From positions 4,976,001 to 5,040,000 of the forward strand of contig WPIO01000009.1 of the NCBI GenBank assembly GCA_009760855.2: a stretch of 64,000 bases of DNA, read 5' to 3'. This document shows, piece after piece, positions 1 through 50,764 of this stretch. A program made the translations under genes and the position numbers. The DNA is from Cristatella mucedo. Taxonomy: Eukaryota; Bryozoa; Phylactolaemata; Cristatellidae. Position 1 is the stretch's first letter; each line of letters begins with the position of its first letter. Below the pieces are notes generated by a model. The model was not told the DNA's origin. It ran no database searches and saw only the letters and a program-made list of their open reading frames with translations.

Positions 1-608
1 ACCGGAAAGAGGGGGGCTGGCCAATATCCGGTAGCCGCCAAGACACGAAGAGCATCGACTGATTCAAGTGAAGCCCTCCCTGCATTACTGCTCTGCTGCA
101 GCCCACGGATCGGCCGTTCGTGCGACCGAGGTCGATCGCACGACAGAGTGCGTGGTCCTTGCTCGCCCCACCCTGACAATTGCCCATCTTTACTTGACTC
201 GAAACGCGAAGGCTGCACGTCTCGGGATACCTATAAGCCGCCGGGCTGCCGAGAGGACTGGCTGAACAGAGTGAAGACGTGGCGCCCCTTGCGACTGACG
301 ACCACCAGTTGACCACACGGCTGGTTACCGTAGCGCTAGTGGCAGAGTGTAAAGATGATTCAAAAAGCAGTTAATCAAGCGTGGCTCTACCCATTGAGTC
401 TATGCTTGGGTGCCAAACAACCTGCTCGGCCTCATGCTGCTGGCTATAGCCGACCTCTCGAGACACATATCACGTGGGTGCACTTGCACGGCTTGCTCTT
501 GTGTGGCTTGCTCTCGAATTTGACCCGTGGTATGCTCTCAGAGGGTCGACTCATCAGATCGAGCTGGCGGCATGCTTGATGCATGCGAGTTGAGCATTCT
601 TTGTGAGA

Positions 609-652
<44 letters not shown>

Positions 653-885
653 ACGTGTGTGTGTGCCTACCACAATCGCAAGCAATGTTTGGTGGCTTGC
701 ATCGGAACATTGAGTGGTCTCTGGTTCTGTTGTTACTGGCATGATTGTTGTGACGGCAGCAATGAATTCGATTTCAAATAACTGGTATGTAAATCGAGTC
801 CTTTCAGTTCGCCATTGCTACATAAGTATCGGTTTCTGATGTGCCATGCTGTGTGAGCCGATGCCTGTGTGACTGCACTGTCTTG
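1..885. other. Region upstream of the MTR coding sequence
   Basis: No coding exon that I can support lies here. The segment has moderate GC and one long GT dinucleotide tract near 612-666. It should contain the MTR promoter and 5' UTR, and possibly a short first exon, because the first recognisable MTR exon can be read either as starting at an internal ATG or as following an acceptor at 903-904. I see no convincing TATA box or other core element. Confidence 0.4.
610..666. repeat. (TG)n microsatellite
   Basis: About 19 uninterrupted TG units are followed by a short imperfect extension. It lies about 230 bp upstream of the first MTR exon. ORFs reading through it on both strands are artefacts of the repeat. 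Confidence 0.95.
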
Positions 886-40240
<39,355 letters not shown>

Positions 40241-41412
40241 GACACGTGACAGTCAGAGCTGCAGTCTGACAGCTTGCAAGTATCTGCAGCACTGCGGTCT
40301 GCGTTGCACAGTGACGAGCCGCTTGCCATTGCAAGTTGCAAGCGATGCAGCTGGCCGAAGCAGCTGGTCCGGATGATGTAGCCAGCAAGCGTCTGACTCA
40401 TATCTTATCTCGTCTCTGAAGAAGTGCAGCGACGACTTACCGACTCAGAGCAAAGTCCTTCTCAGATTACCTCAATTCACCTACCTAAATGTCAGTGCCA
40501 CGAGAACAGTTACAATCATTTTGTAATAGACATTTGTTCTCAGCTCTCTAGAAGTGTTAGTTCTATTCGAGCCGAGTTTTACTGTCACTGTGTGCATGTG
40601 CACGCGTCCCATGCACCTGCACATGCAGCAACAACAGCTGCTTCAGCTAACCGGCACCCAGGCACGTTGTTGGAAGTAAGAATTGAAATTTCCTGCATTG
40701 CTGCTTTGATGCATTGAAATGTCCTACTTTCGACGGCAGCACTATCAGTTTGGTGCGTGCACCATTACTCAGTACGTTAGTATGTGCATGCAGAATGGCC
40801 ATTGGCTAAAAACTTTGAAGCTCTATAGAGGGTAAAGGGCACCGATGTCCCAAGTGACCGCTTAAGCCTATCTACCAGTCCCTGCTAGTGTGAAGTCGTC
40901 GTTGAAGTATGTTGCACTTTATTATTGATGATGTCATATTGCTGCTGGCATTCTATAACAGTTACGTGCCACCAGTTCGTGTTAAATAAGCTCCAGCTGT
41001 GTGAGGCATATCAGCATATGCTGTGTGAACAGCGGAAGCCACATTGATATCCAGTTAGTGCGTCAGCAAGCAGGTGCTAATGCCAAACAGGAGCTGCTGC
41101 TCTGCAGTGCCGAGTGGTAGCTAGGCAGTCATTTGCTATAGAGCTACTGCCGTGCCACACAAAAAACGGCTTGCATAACTTAGCAAAAAGAGAGAGTTTG
41201 GTTCTTTGCCAACACACGGACATGCTGCCACTGCTTCTTGCTGATGAAGCAGCTGCCACACACAGCTAAAGCTGCTGCTGTTGCCACGGCCACCGCCACG
41301 TCCCACAGCACGTCAGCTTGCTGTCGGCATCAAAGAACAGCTGGTGAAGGGCACCTGCAGGCAGGTAGCCTAGAACTTGCTTTACTCAGTAGTGCACTTT
41401 AGACCTAAATAA
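40241..41412. other. MTR 3' UTR and downstream spacer
   Basis: No coding region or repeat family I recognise. I found no AATAAA or ATTAAA on the plus strand between the stop codon and 41,541, so the MTR poly(A) site is either non-canonical or further downstream. Confidence 0.5.
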
Positions 41413-41567
41413 CTTGCCGATTTGGCCCAGTGGTTAAGGTGCTAGCCTCGAGCCAAGGTCAAGCGACCTAGGTCGTGGGCTCGTCCCAGTGGCCAATGTG
41501 AAGCGCCTGAATAGAAAACAAGTTCTGTTAGGGTGTGTAAAAATAAATTATATTTATATATTTAATT
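41413..41567 (+). mobile_element. tRNA-derived SINE family 1 with LINE family A tail
   Basis: The head has an A-box-like tggcccagtggttaagg and a B-box-like gtgggctcgtccc. Then comes gtgaagcgcctgaatagaaa, a version of the LINE family A tail, ending AT-rich. The copy at 49.1 kb has the same layout. It contains the first plus-strand AATAAA (41,542-41,547) after the MTR stop. Confidence 0.8.
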
Positions 41568-42805
41568 CTGATCATTTTCGATGTCACGTGGATCGGTGAA
41601 ATTAATGTCAACGATGGCCTCATCTAGGTAAAGTCTGCTTGGGTCTCGTACAAATCTTTAATAGGGGCAGAATCATATAAGGGTTTTCATTGCATATTGC
41701 AAAGTTGGAAAAGGCGGCGACCGTTTGTAATAGAAGAGATTAGTTGGATGTGCTAATCGTGTTGCTGCACTCGTTTTGACACACGTACTACACTCCAGGG
41801 CTAAAGCAAAGGATAGGCTTCAAAAGTTCATAGCGAAACCGTTTCTATGTTGATGGACGTTCCGGTAGCCTGATAAGTAAGTGTGAATAAGCTCAGCATA
41901 CATGACACTGGTAGCCCAATGTGTAGTGCAAAAGCATAAACAATTTGTACAGGTGTGTAAATATAAAGCATAGACACTGAATATTTTTACAGATGAGAGC
42001 TGTTGAAGTAGCCCGAGGTTCCCAAGCTGTCGTGGAGCATGTTTTCAGCTGTCTTCTAACCGATTAACTGGCAAGCTATACACATAATGCCTGTAAAAAA
42101 AACTTGGATGCTGATTGGAGGCGGTCTTGATATTTAAACACAAAGAATAAATGCCTTCTGGCCTGCCAGAGTAGAGGATAGGCTTGACATTTCTTGACGA
42201 ATGCATTTTATGTTCCCATGCCACCTACCTGAATCAACAAGTTATTGATGTCAAGCACCGTTTCATTTCAGTTCTTTCAATTTCTTCACATTCCACATTA
42301 GGCTTTAAATCAGAATGGGGGGCTGCTTGATTTGTCACCACTTTCCAGAACTGAAAAGACTAATATACAAAATCGAAACTCGCCTTCCTCTCGAATAGAG
42401 AGCTCATCTTGAACGGCCTGCCAGGTTCGGAGCACGTGATCGATGCACAAGACCACAAATGGTATTTAAAACAACCGATTTCTATTTAGGCTAAACAGTG
42501 GTAAGCAAAGCTTACGTTGAGATGCAGTACTGCCAATAAATTAGGATACAAAAGCAGGTGCTGCAGCACCAATCTTCCATCGAGAGAGTACCACCCATAA
42601 TGCTATGTCAACCCAGCAGTTGCATAACGTCACACCCGTAGTCAAGTGAGTCGAACAGCCAGCTACTCTTATTTTTTGGGCGGAGCTTGAAAAATAAGCC
42701 CTTGATTCGCCGATGCAAAGTCACCCGACCGTCGAATAGACATAAAAAACGGCTGACATTACAGCAAAGTGGAGGGTAGAAAAAGCAGATCAGGTTCACA
42801 CTGGT
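41568..42805. other. Spacer between MTR and the MADF-BESS gene
   Basis: About 1.2 kb, AT-moderate, with no ORF I would support and no repeat I recognise. The part next to 42,806 should include the 3' UTR of the minus-strand MADF-BESS gene. Confidence 0.4.
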
Positions 42806-43543
42806 TCACACCAGCTCGGATGAGTGAGCTTCCATGATGGCTGCATGCACTTTGAATTTAACTAGCCGTTTCAATCTGGTATCTGTTATCTGTCTCATTT
42901 CGTGAGCCACGAAACGGCCGAAAATATCGTCACCATCACAACGGCGGCATTCGGGCTGTTCGTGGTGGTGATGGGATGAATCGTTGACATCGAACACTGG
43001 CTTACTAGGGCGCTTTGCCACCACATGCTGCACTAATTCCCTTTTCTTAATAAGAGCACCGTGCTTTCTCGAGGCTTTACCGTGCATAATAGAAACGGGC
43101 ACAGCACCAGCCACGCTGCTCGATGAAGCCGGCAGCTTGCTGTCAATGTCCATCTGACCGATGCTGACCACCGCGTTCGTGCCAATACGGTTTGAAGGTG
43201 TGACCTCGCCCACAGATGCATCCGAGGCCAGCCGGGTCGGCGAGTCTCTGCCAGAAGGGCCAGGGGTATCAGATGGGGCAGATGGGTCCAAGGGTGAACT
43301 GGAAGAGGATGCTTCACTTTTTGATGCTGTCCAGCCTGACCGGCAGGGGTACATTTGATGCTCGTCACTGTCAACTGGTGGGCTGCTGCTGCAAGTGCTG
43401 CAATCTGCTAAGGTGCTGGACGCAGCCAGTGGCTTGCATCCTACACCGGTCGCCTGGTCTTGTCGTGCGATTTTGCACGATGGTATGCCATCGTCGCTTG
43501 CATCACTGGCTCCGCTGTCAGTGTGGCCGACTTCTGATTTCAC
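42806..43543 (-). CDS. MADF-BESS gene exon 3
   Basis: Two hundred and forty-five codons plus stop, beginning VKSEVGHTDSGASD. It carries the Ser-rich linker and the C-terminal BESS-like motif. Reading on past its acceptor gives only eight more upstream residues before a start-like codon, which supports splicing here. Confidence 0.85.
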   Translation of the reverse strand: MKSEVGHTDSGASDASDDGIPSCKIARQDQATGVGCKPLAASSTLADCSTCSSSPPVDSDEHQMYPCRSGWTASKSEASSSSSPLDPSAPSDTPGPSGRDSPTRLASDASVGEVTPSNRIGTNAVVSIGQMDIDSKLPASSSSVAGAVPVSIMHGKASRKHGALIKKRELVQHVVAKRPSKPVFDVNDSSHHHHEQPECRRCDGDDIFGRFVAHEMRQITDTRLKRLVKFKVHAAIMEAHSSELV

Positions 43544-46500
43544 CTGCAGGAAGATTACGAATGCAACCAAGGCCTTAGACGATTAGGACAGGGACGGTAT
43601 ACTACACAGGGGCTGGAGCAGGCAAGCAGCCAAACGATTGCACGGACACATTCAACTTTAGATTCGGAGTGAATCTATGGCTAGCTTATATGACATACGC
43701 TCAACATAAGGCCAAAATGCTAGCTGGTAAACCAATAGCACCAGCGATTAATGACACCAATCACTATCAGGTCTACTGCCACAAGACCGCTGTCATCAAG
43801 CGATGCTGCAAAGGGCTCATGCATCCCGACTTTACTTATGCAAATGGCAAAATTGGCATCAGCTTGCAGTGTTCTGAACAGCAGCCTGGCTTTGCATCGA
43901 TTAGTTTGCACACCCAGAAACAGAAGCCGCAATCCTCTTATTATTCTTATTTGCTAAAAGGCTGCTTCCGGCCAGCACTCGGCCATGTACACATCGGTAC
44001 ACAGCACATCGGCCACTCGGCTCTTTAAGGATGACGACCACCTGAAGGGTTAGACATTTCTTTACACCTGTCCGGGCTCCGCATGCAACTTATCCCACAG
44101 CCTGACAAGCAACGCATTTGGCTCTGCCGGTAAATAGCTAAGTGATGAGCATGACCTTGCCAACGAATTGTCGGGTTAAAAATCACGTCACCATGCTGAA
44201 CGAAGAGAAATTCGGCCTAAGTAGAGGGTGCACAGCAAATGAACTTACGATATAAACTTGTATCACTTGCCACAAACTCGATCGCACGGTAGGCTAACCT
44301 GCAGGTGGCCGTATTGCTGATATAGGGACCTCTAAGAGCCCCCCCCCCCATTGGTAAACTCTAATGCCCCATGGTTGTTTCCTCTTTTCTTTCCACTCAA
44401 GAAGTTACGAAAAACCTAGCCACTCCCATCGTTAACTAGGGTTTGTGTGAACTGCTCCAAGCCGACAGCCCACACAACTTAACGGCAAAGACATGGCAAG
44501 GCCAAACGTCCCAAGTCAAATGATTCCGGCTGGACCTCCTCACCTGGGGATCACTGGTCGCTGGTTTGCTGCCCACGGGTTTCGTGTTAACAAACGTGTC
44601 CAGAAAAGCCATTCTGGGATAATACAGCCAGTTGGATTCGTAAAGTATGCCGTCGCCTGTACTGGCAATATTCATTCTGGATTTCTCTAACAAAGCTTTT
44701 TCTCGGGCATACTGGCGGCGAAGATTATTCATCTTCTTTCTGACATCTTGGTCTGCAGCGAGAGAAATGTGTCGGGCGATTAGCCTCCACATAAAGTAAC
44801 CTAGATAGATATGCAATCAAACGAACCTGTATCGCATAGTTATGATAATAATAATAATAAACGTATGCATAACATCTTAGCATAACTAAACCTCTTTCAG
44901 GGCTTTAAACATACACTGCCCTCCAAAAAGTGAAGCAGTTTTATTATGTAGAAAAGCTAAAGTATATCAAACGTAATTTATTGGGTACAATCAATAACTA
45001 GTCAATGCACCATGCTTTTTCATAACTTTTTACAAAAGCCTCGCATTGACTCGCCCAGCTTGCTCCGGCATGTTTCTAGAGGAATTGACTCCAAACAATC
45101 CTTTAAAACCTCACACAACTCGTCGGTTTTCATGCGTTAGAGAGCTCTAAACCTTTAAGAGTGTGGTCGACTTCGTTCCGCAGATGTTCTACTGGGTTCA
45201 AGTCCCGGCTTTGGCTTGGCCACTGAATGACCTCAATTGGCTCCAAGCTGTCGTCCCGAGATTCGTGAAAACCTCTTAAACCACCAAAGCAGTGTGCTCT
45301 AGATCATTGTCATGCTGCAAACAGAAATCGATCCCGTGAAGAGCTTAAGCACGTGGCAAGCCAACATTCCATCAGATGTTGACTTATACAGTCTGATTCA
45401 TGATCCCTTAAATCTCGTGCAGATGCCAAACACAAAAGAAGTTAAGAACAGTTGAGAACACACAGTTGAGAAGCAACCCCATACCAGTACATTTCCCCTA
45501 CACCAACGTACACTTCACCCATTTGCTGGCAAAAATACTTCTTCCTCTGCTTGCAGCAAAAGACATTGACTTTGGATTCATTAGTCCACACTACTCTGCT
45601 CTACTGTGCAGCTGTCCAGTGCTGGTATCGGCGAGCAAGGTCTAGCCTAGCTTTTTTGTGCTGCACAGCCAACAATGACTGGCACTTAGCCATCGGTGCA
45701 TCTAGTACTTGTTCATTAAGCAGCCGAGTCACGGTATATTGGCTTACGACCGTCCACCAGTTAGGCAAAAACTCTTAACAGTGCATTTTAGCAGTGGCAA
45801 ACCTGTCCTTCAAAGCCATGCTTTTCAGGAGGTGGTCCTCCCTTGGAGAAGTCACTCGAGGGCAACCCAAGTGGGCCGGTGTACCTCTGAGATCTTCAGC
45901 TGCCGAGTGATTTCTTCGCTTGCGTTGCCATCTCTGTAGGGAGTCAAAACGGCTATTGTACCTTTGGAAAGCAGTGCAACTGGTGGCATGTTCTGGCCGT
46001 GTACCAAGTGCCGGTGTGGCAAGGGTTCTACATCAACAGGTCTAGGAGACATCCGAGTACCTTAGGCCCATCATTGGCCAAAGCGTCGTCTGTGAGGAAA
46101 CGGTCAAAAATATATTCTGCTGGATGGCCTCCAAGGGGGGATGTATGCGTGCCCATTTTGCCGAAGAATGCAGTTACTCACTAAGCCAAATATGTATTTA
46201 GGGATTTTTTTTAATTTAATACTTTGCCTAGCATAACGAATTACTCGAATACGGGCACCAGCAACAAACAACCAGACTGAAATCGATGGACCAGGTGTGT
46301 AGAAACTCATGGAGGCAGTGTATGCTGTAAAGGAAGCATGTGATTTGGTTAGTAATAAGAAGCACAGTGTTGGTACAAATAAGTACAGAAAGAACAATCA
46401 ATTCAAACGGACCCAGCAAAATGCAGCGACAAACAGGTGCGTTGTTAGCTACTGTCTAAATGTCGATGAGTCAGCAGACGTCGTGAAGTCAGTCGATAGT

Positions 46501-47329
46501 GAGTGAGTGAGTACCAGGCTTTAGGAGCTAACAACCTACAGACACGGCCTCCAAAGGATTTGAAGCTGCGCTGAAGATCAGCTAAATGAGTCGAGTCAGA
46601 AGAGCACAGTGATCCATTGCCTTGCTTGGTTGACCGGGAACCGGTTAGAATAGGTCGGACGGAACAAGAGAATGAACAGACCTATAGGTGAGTGATAAAA
46701 CCTTGAGGTCTATACACACCGCTCAATGGGGAGCTAGCACATATCGGTGAGAAGTGGTGTGCCGCGGCAGCTGCAGCGCTCATGACAGGCAAGCCTGGCA
46801 GCCGAACTTCACACCAACTGTAAGCGCCTTATCGCAAGGGCGGATGAGTAGCGACGGACCTTCCTCCATTCGGCGGACTAACATTATTGTCAGCAAATTT
46901 CGAATGCCTCCCCCTAACGACGACAGCAGACCGCAGCCGAAGTCGCAGCCGGTTCAGGCTGACTATAACTCAACGTTCCGACAAACAACTCCCTCCCCAC
47001 CCCGTCCAGCCTGCCGTAGAACGTAGGGCTACGAGCGGTGCCGACCACTAAAGCCCATTACCGTTGATGAAAAGTTGCGAGGCGATGTCAGAAATGTCAC
47101 GATTCCGTTTCAGTTTATCTTTATAGTCGTCCAGCGTGGAGTCGTATAGGGATGGTCGCTCCCACCATAGGTCAATCAACTTGGCGGTGAGGAACATGTT
47201 CCACAGGGAGCCGGAACTGAGGGCTGCATCGCTGCCTGCATGCATCGAACTTACGGGACGATCCTTTGAACGGAAAGGCGAGCACGCGCGCTCGCTGAAC
47301 GCGGACGAGCCAGCTCCCAGCGGCGACAT
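42806..47329 (-). CDS. MADF-BESS domain transcription factor-like protein
   Basis: Minus-strand exons 47329-47062, 44752-44544 and 43543-42806 join in phases 1 and 0 (donors gtaatg and gtgagg, acceptors ctcgctgcag and cttcctgcag) to give 404 aa. The MADF (Myb/SANT-like DNA-binding) domain spans about residues 51-140. It opens KLIDLWWERPSLYD and YKDKLKRNRDISDIA in exon 1 and continues with VRKKMNNLRRQYAREKALLE and SNWLYYPRMAFL in exon 2. Exon 3 is a Ser/Pro-rich, probably disordered region with an HHHH run. It ends in a BESS-like segment (FGRFVAHEMRQITDTRL and KVHAAIMEA, about 367-398), a known protein-interaction motif. MADF-BESS proteins such as Adf-1 act in the nucleus on transcription. The start is uncertain: Met29 or Met45 could also serve, and an overlapping ORF begins upstream at 47,469 in another frame. 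Confidence 0.85.
44544..44752 (-). CDS. MADF-BESS gene exon 2
   Basis: Second half of the MADF domain. Two leading bases complete Asp90, and 69 codons follow to Gln159 before donor gtgagg. The intron to exon 3 is about 1 kb. Confidence 0.9.
44912..46060 (-). mobile_element. Tc1/mariner-like transposon relic
   Basis: Minus strand, inside intron 1 of the MADF-BESS gene. In order: an N-terminal helix-turn-helix-like KGTIAVL and ITRQLKIS (near 45,950), a degenerate VVWTNESKVNVF (the W-T-D-E-S-K-F block), QHDNDLEHTA, and QWPSQSRDLNPVEHLRNEV, the usual QSPDLNPIE block with its second aspartate. They lie in different frames, so the transposase is dead. One end looks like cactgccctccaaaaagtg. I could not find the opposite terminal repeat. 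Confidence 0.8.
46320..46850 (-). mobile_element. LINE family A, 3' coding part
   Basis: Family A blocks in order on the plus strand: cggacccagcaaaatgc, gagtaccaggctttaggagc, acggcctccaaaggatttga and ggtgagaagtggtgtgccgc. The tail itself is missing. It lies in intron 1 of the MADF-BESS gene. Confidence 0.75.
47062..47329 (-). CDS. MADF-BESS gene exon 1 (coding part)
   Basis: Eighty-nine codons plus one base, with the first half of the MADF domain. The frame is open further upstream to a TAG near 47,463, but 47,327-47,329 is the first ATG. The upstream sequence is GC-rich, as expected near a promoter. Confidence 0.8.
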
Positions 47330-47469
47330 GCACTGCAGCGCAGGCAGCCGGCTGCCTGCGCTTCCATCTGCGGCGGCGAGCAGCTGGCGAGCAGCGGCGA
47401 CTCTGCGCAGCGTCGCAGCAGCGACGTTAATACCTCGCTGCTCTGTTCGGCGCTCATGCTAAAATCCAT

Positions 47470-47892
47470 AGCGCAAACTCGAACTCAGAGGCAGCGCAGA
47501 GGCTACACATAGGAAGAACAGCCCGTCGTGGCCCGGCGTAATACTGACCGGAAGCGACCTCCCCGCCCGTTGAAATGCTCGTCAGTGACCGGCTTCGAGA
47601 GGACGATGGCACACGGAATCCATATTCGCTTTTCAGCTTTTACCCTGCTTTATGCGCTGGATCACTTGGCATTACTTTACAAATCCTCCCTGCAAACAAG
47701 CATTTTAAGTCTAGTTTAGAATAGTACATGTATTGCCTCGGTAAGTTGCGAGTCTAGGGTTGGCAAACAGATATCTATGGCAAATCCTGCCCATATGAAG
47801 CATAGATATACGTTAAGACGGATCCCATCCATCTTTATCCGGAAACAGCGAAGCCAAATTCAGTACGGCATGCTGCCCTCACTGTCCTGGCA
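47470..47892. other. Likely promoter side of the MADF-BESS gene
   Basis: No ORF I can support. It lies directly upstream of the minus-strand gene and turns AT-rich after 47,690. No core promoter element is recognisable. Confidence 0.35.
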
Positions 47893-48850
47893 AGGCAATA
47901 ATAGTTATTATTATGATTATAATAATCCATTTGTATGTAAAACTAAAAGAACTTAATTTCTTTTCAAGGCACTAAAAGTATGCTGCAAAAGAAGCCAGAC
48001 CGTATGTATCAGTTGCCAAATGAAGGCTGTCTAAGCACGTAATGCGGTTAGTGGTAATATGCACTGTGTCTGCACGAATAACACACAAAGAAAAAAATCA
48101 CAAGGACCGTGCAAATTCCGAGAGAAATAAGTGCGTTTTTAGCTCTTCTTAGTCACGGGATATCGTGTCGGCCGGGGGGGTTAGTTCTAGGCTTTGGGAG
48201 CATACATAATAATAATAGTTATAAGAATAACGCACTTAATAAAGCACCCTCAGGGAACTAAATTTCTTTCTAGGCGCTTTAAATTTGCTGTAAAAGAAAA
48301 ACGATCGAACGGTGAGTGGTATCATGCTTGATAAGCAACGTGAATAACTTTTTTTAAGGGTGACGTGCACAGGGTCAGCGTGCAAATGTGGTTAGTGGCA
48401 GCGTGCAACGGTGTCAGCACGCATAGGAGCACATCAAGGACGAATCGCAGGGGATCCAATAAATGCTGTCATAACATACGAACTAAAAGCAGAGTCTTCA
48501 AGGAGTTTGAGTTTGGTTTATAAAAATAATAATAATACACTTGATGAAGTTACCTCAAAGAACTCAATTTCTCTCTAGGTGCTTTACATATGCTGCCAAG
48601 GAATGAGGCCCAGATAAACAATTTGAGACAGAAGAGTGTAGGGTGCTACGGTGGCTAGCGTGCTTGCGGTGGAGTAGCTCTAATGGGTAGGCTAGAGCAG
48701 GAGAACTAGGGGACCTGAAAGTGAGTGACAAAAACTTATAAAAAAGTATATACTCAGTTTATTGAGCCAGTGCAGGTCGGCGGGAAGTGATGTAACGTGG
48801 CAACTGCGAAGCTCGTGACAGCAGACAAGCCATGCTGCGTCAAACTGGTG
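47893..48850 (-). mobile_element. Three nested LINE family A copies
   Basis: The outer copy runs 47,893-48,208, resumes at about 48,473-48,520 and again from about 48,610 to 48,850. A second copy (48,209-48,472) with its own AAT tail and 3'UTR interrupts it at gggagcatac, and the outer sequence resumes with acatacgaactaaaagc, so catac is duplicated. A third stub (about 48,521-48,605) begins aataataataatacacttga. All are on the minus strand. Confidence 0.82.
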
Positions 48851-49121
48851 GCACAACTCAGTCGAGTCAAAGTCTAAAATTTAATTCTTTAGCTTAAGGA
48901 GAGGGCCTAAACGGGCCACATGCACTGCCACGATCAATGAAAGACTCAGTGCAGAATCTAAGTAAATTGATGGTTCGAACCGTAGTAAATACAAGAAAAC
49001 GGCTCCCAGTGTAATACGTTCGACCGTCTGAACATTATCGAGGCTAAAAAGTAATGAGCCTGTACGGTCCGCTTCTGCCATCCTTATTCAAATCCATAGG
49101 CACTGTTGAACGACGTGTGGC

Positions 49122-49265
49122 CGAGCTGGATTGGTCCAGCGGTTAAGGCCAAAGTTTGGCTGAGATCGTGGGCTCGAGCCCCGACGCATACGTAAAGCGC
49201 CTGAATAGAGATTAAGTTCTCTTGGGGCGCTATACAAATGAATAGTATTTATTTATATTTATTTT
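49122..49265 (+). mobile_element. tRNA-derived SINE family 1 with LINE family A tail
   Basis: A-box-like ttggtccagcggttaagg and a good B box, gtgggctcgagcccc. Then acgtaaagcgcctgaatag and gattaagttctcttggggcg follow, a close match to the family A tail, ending in tattta units. Better preserved than the 41.4-kb copy. Confidence 0.85.
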
Positions 49266-49369
49266 AGATGCCAAAGTCTTATGTAAGGTTTTGTGGATGT
49301 TAACGCTTTTTTGGATTTTTATGCTTCGCTTTTTTAACAGCCTCTCTGTATGTCAGCTACTGTAACATT

Positions 49370-49460
49370 ATTAATAATAGCAGCTGTACAGAATCCTCAG
49401 AACTAGATTTCTTTCTAGGCACTATACATCGGCTGTAAAGGAAGCATTTCAACGCGGTTG
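49370..49460 (-). mobile_element. LINE family A 3' stub
   Basis: Minus strand: attattaataatagc, then aatcctcagaactagatttc and tttctaggcactatac. Confidence 0.8.
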
Positions 49461-50439
49461 CTGGAGGAATAAACAATCTTCAACTTCAGATGAAAGGGAT
49501 AACAGCATTTCAGGCATTCCTCTGACGCTGATCTGCTCAGTGAAAGCAGCATTAAATCGGATAAATCTTCAGCCATATTAGAGACAATATAAGAGACTTG
49601 TCCTTGCAAGCCCACGCAATAGATTCAAACGTCTTCATAATCACGAAAACGAGCTGTGAAGGTTGAAACAATCATATCTGATTTTTCTAAACGAATACGT
49701 CTTTGCTCGCCCCTTCATTTCACGTATGAGCTGGCAGTGTGAAATCCCTAGTACTTCAATTAGCATGCCCCTGCAGAGCGACTGTGCTTGAGGTACATCA
49801 TTTCTGCGCAGCCGGTTCAACATCCGTCTTTAATTTACGCCAGTTGTTGGGCTGTGTTTCTAGCTTTCTGGTCGTGCAAAAGCCAATGAATTTAAGCATG
49901 ATCACTAGTAGAACCCGAGAAAGGATTGTCTCTTTAATGTCAGTCTGGCTTTGTTTCAAAAACTTTAAATTTTAAACTATTAAATCTTACAACTTGACAT
50001 TATCATAATTCAACTTTTCGATGCTACTGCCAACCAAAAGCGTGTACATTTTCAAAAGACGAAGCTTCCGGAGACCGTCTGTCACGGGACTTTAGAGCTA
50101 TGAAGAATTTTGCCTATCGCAATAGGGGAAAACCTCAGAGCTAACGGCTCGACGGTCTACCGATCGACATAGCGTATCGAGATTTCCTTTCTCTGCGCTG
50201 CATCCAAGGCTGCACCCAAGGTAGCGCTTCAAAGATTTTAGGCTTTAAGCTACCGCTGACGTTTTCAAGCCAAAATCCAATGTACTGCGTGAATGAAAGT
50301 GTGCCATGTATGATACCGTGTCGATGCCAAGCTGCAACCGATACGAACGCTGCGATTGATCTCCTAGAGATCGTATCCACTCAAGGAACGCGCCGATCCA
50401 GAATAGCCGGAACCCCACCCCGCCCCAGACGGACGGTCG
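49461..50439. other. Non-coding spacer
   Basis: About 1 kb with short ORFs only, none with recognisable domains or splice support. Confidence 0.4.
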
Positions 50440-50560
50440 CGCCGTAGTAATAATAAAAACAATAATACATTTTTTTACAGCACCCTCAGAGAACTCAATC
50501 AGTTTCTAGGCACTTTACATTTGCTGCAAAGGAAGTGCGATCATTGACAACCCGTTCGTG
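50440..50560 (-). mobile_element. LINE family A 3' stub
   Basis: Minus strand: a run of AAT units, then cagcaccctcagagaactca, tttctaggcactttacattt and gctgcaaaggaag. Confidence 0.87.
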
Positions 50561-50764
50561 GCTGAACGCATATAAAGACTTTAGCTGCTACGCGTAACGA
50601 TATAGTTAGTTTCAAAATCCAGAAAGTTTGAAGGGCCGTGGGGTCGAGTGCCAGAAACGAATTTCGCTGCTAGCGGGAAAATATCTGGGGCAACCTCGGA
50701 GTTTTCGGCCTTTCAGCGCCGCCGCTCGGCCTCGAGGGACGCGCCTGCAGAATGTACGCATGAC

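Noticed and set aside
68-265. An upstream ORF considered as the first MTR exon
   Set aside because: It starts with GTG rather than ATG, shows no similarity to MTR N-termini, and gives no donor that would join 905 in phase.
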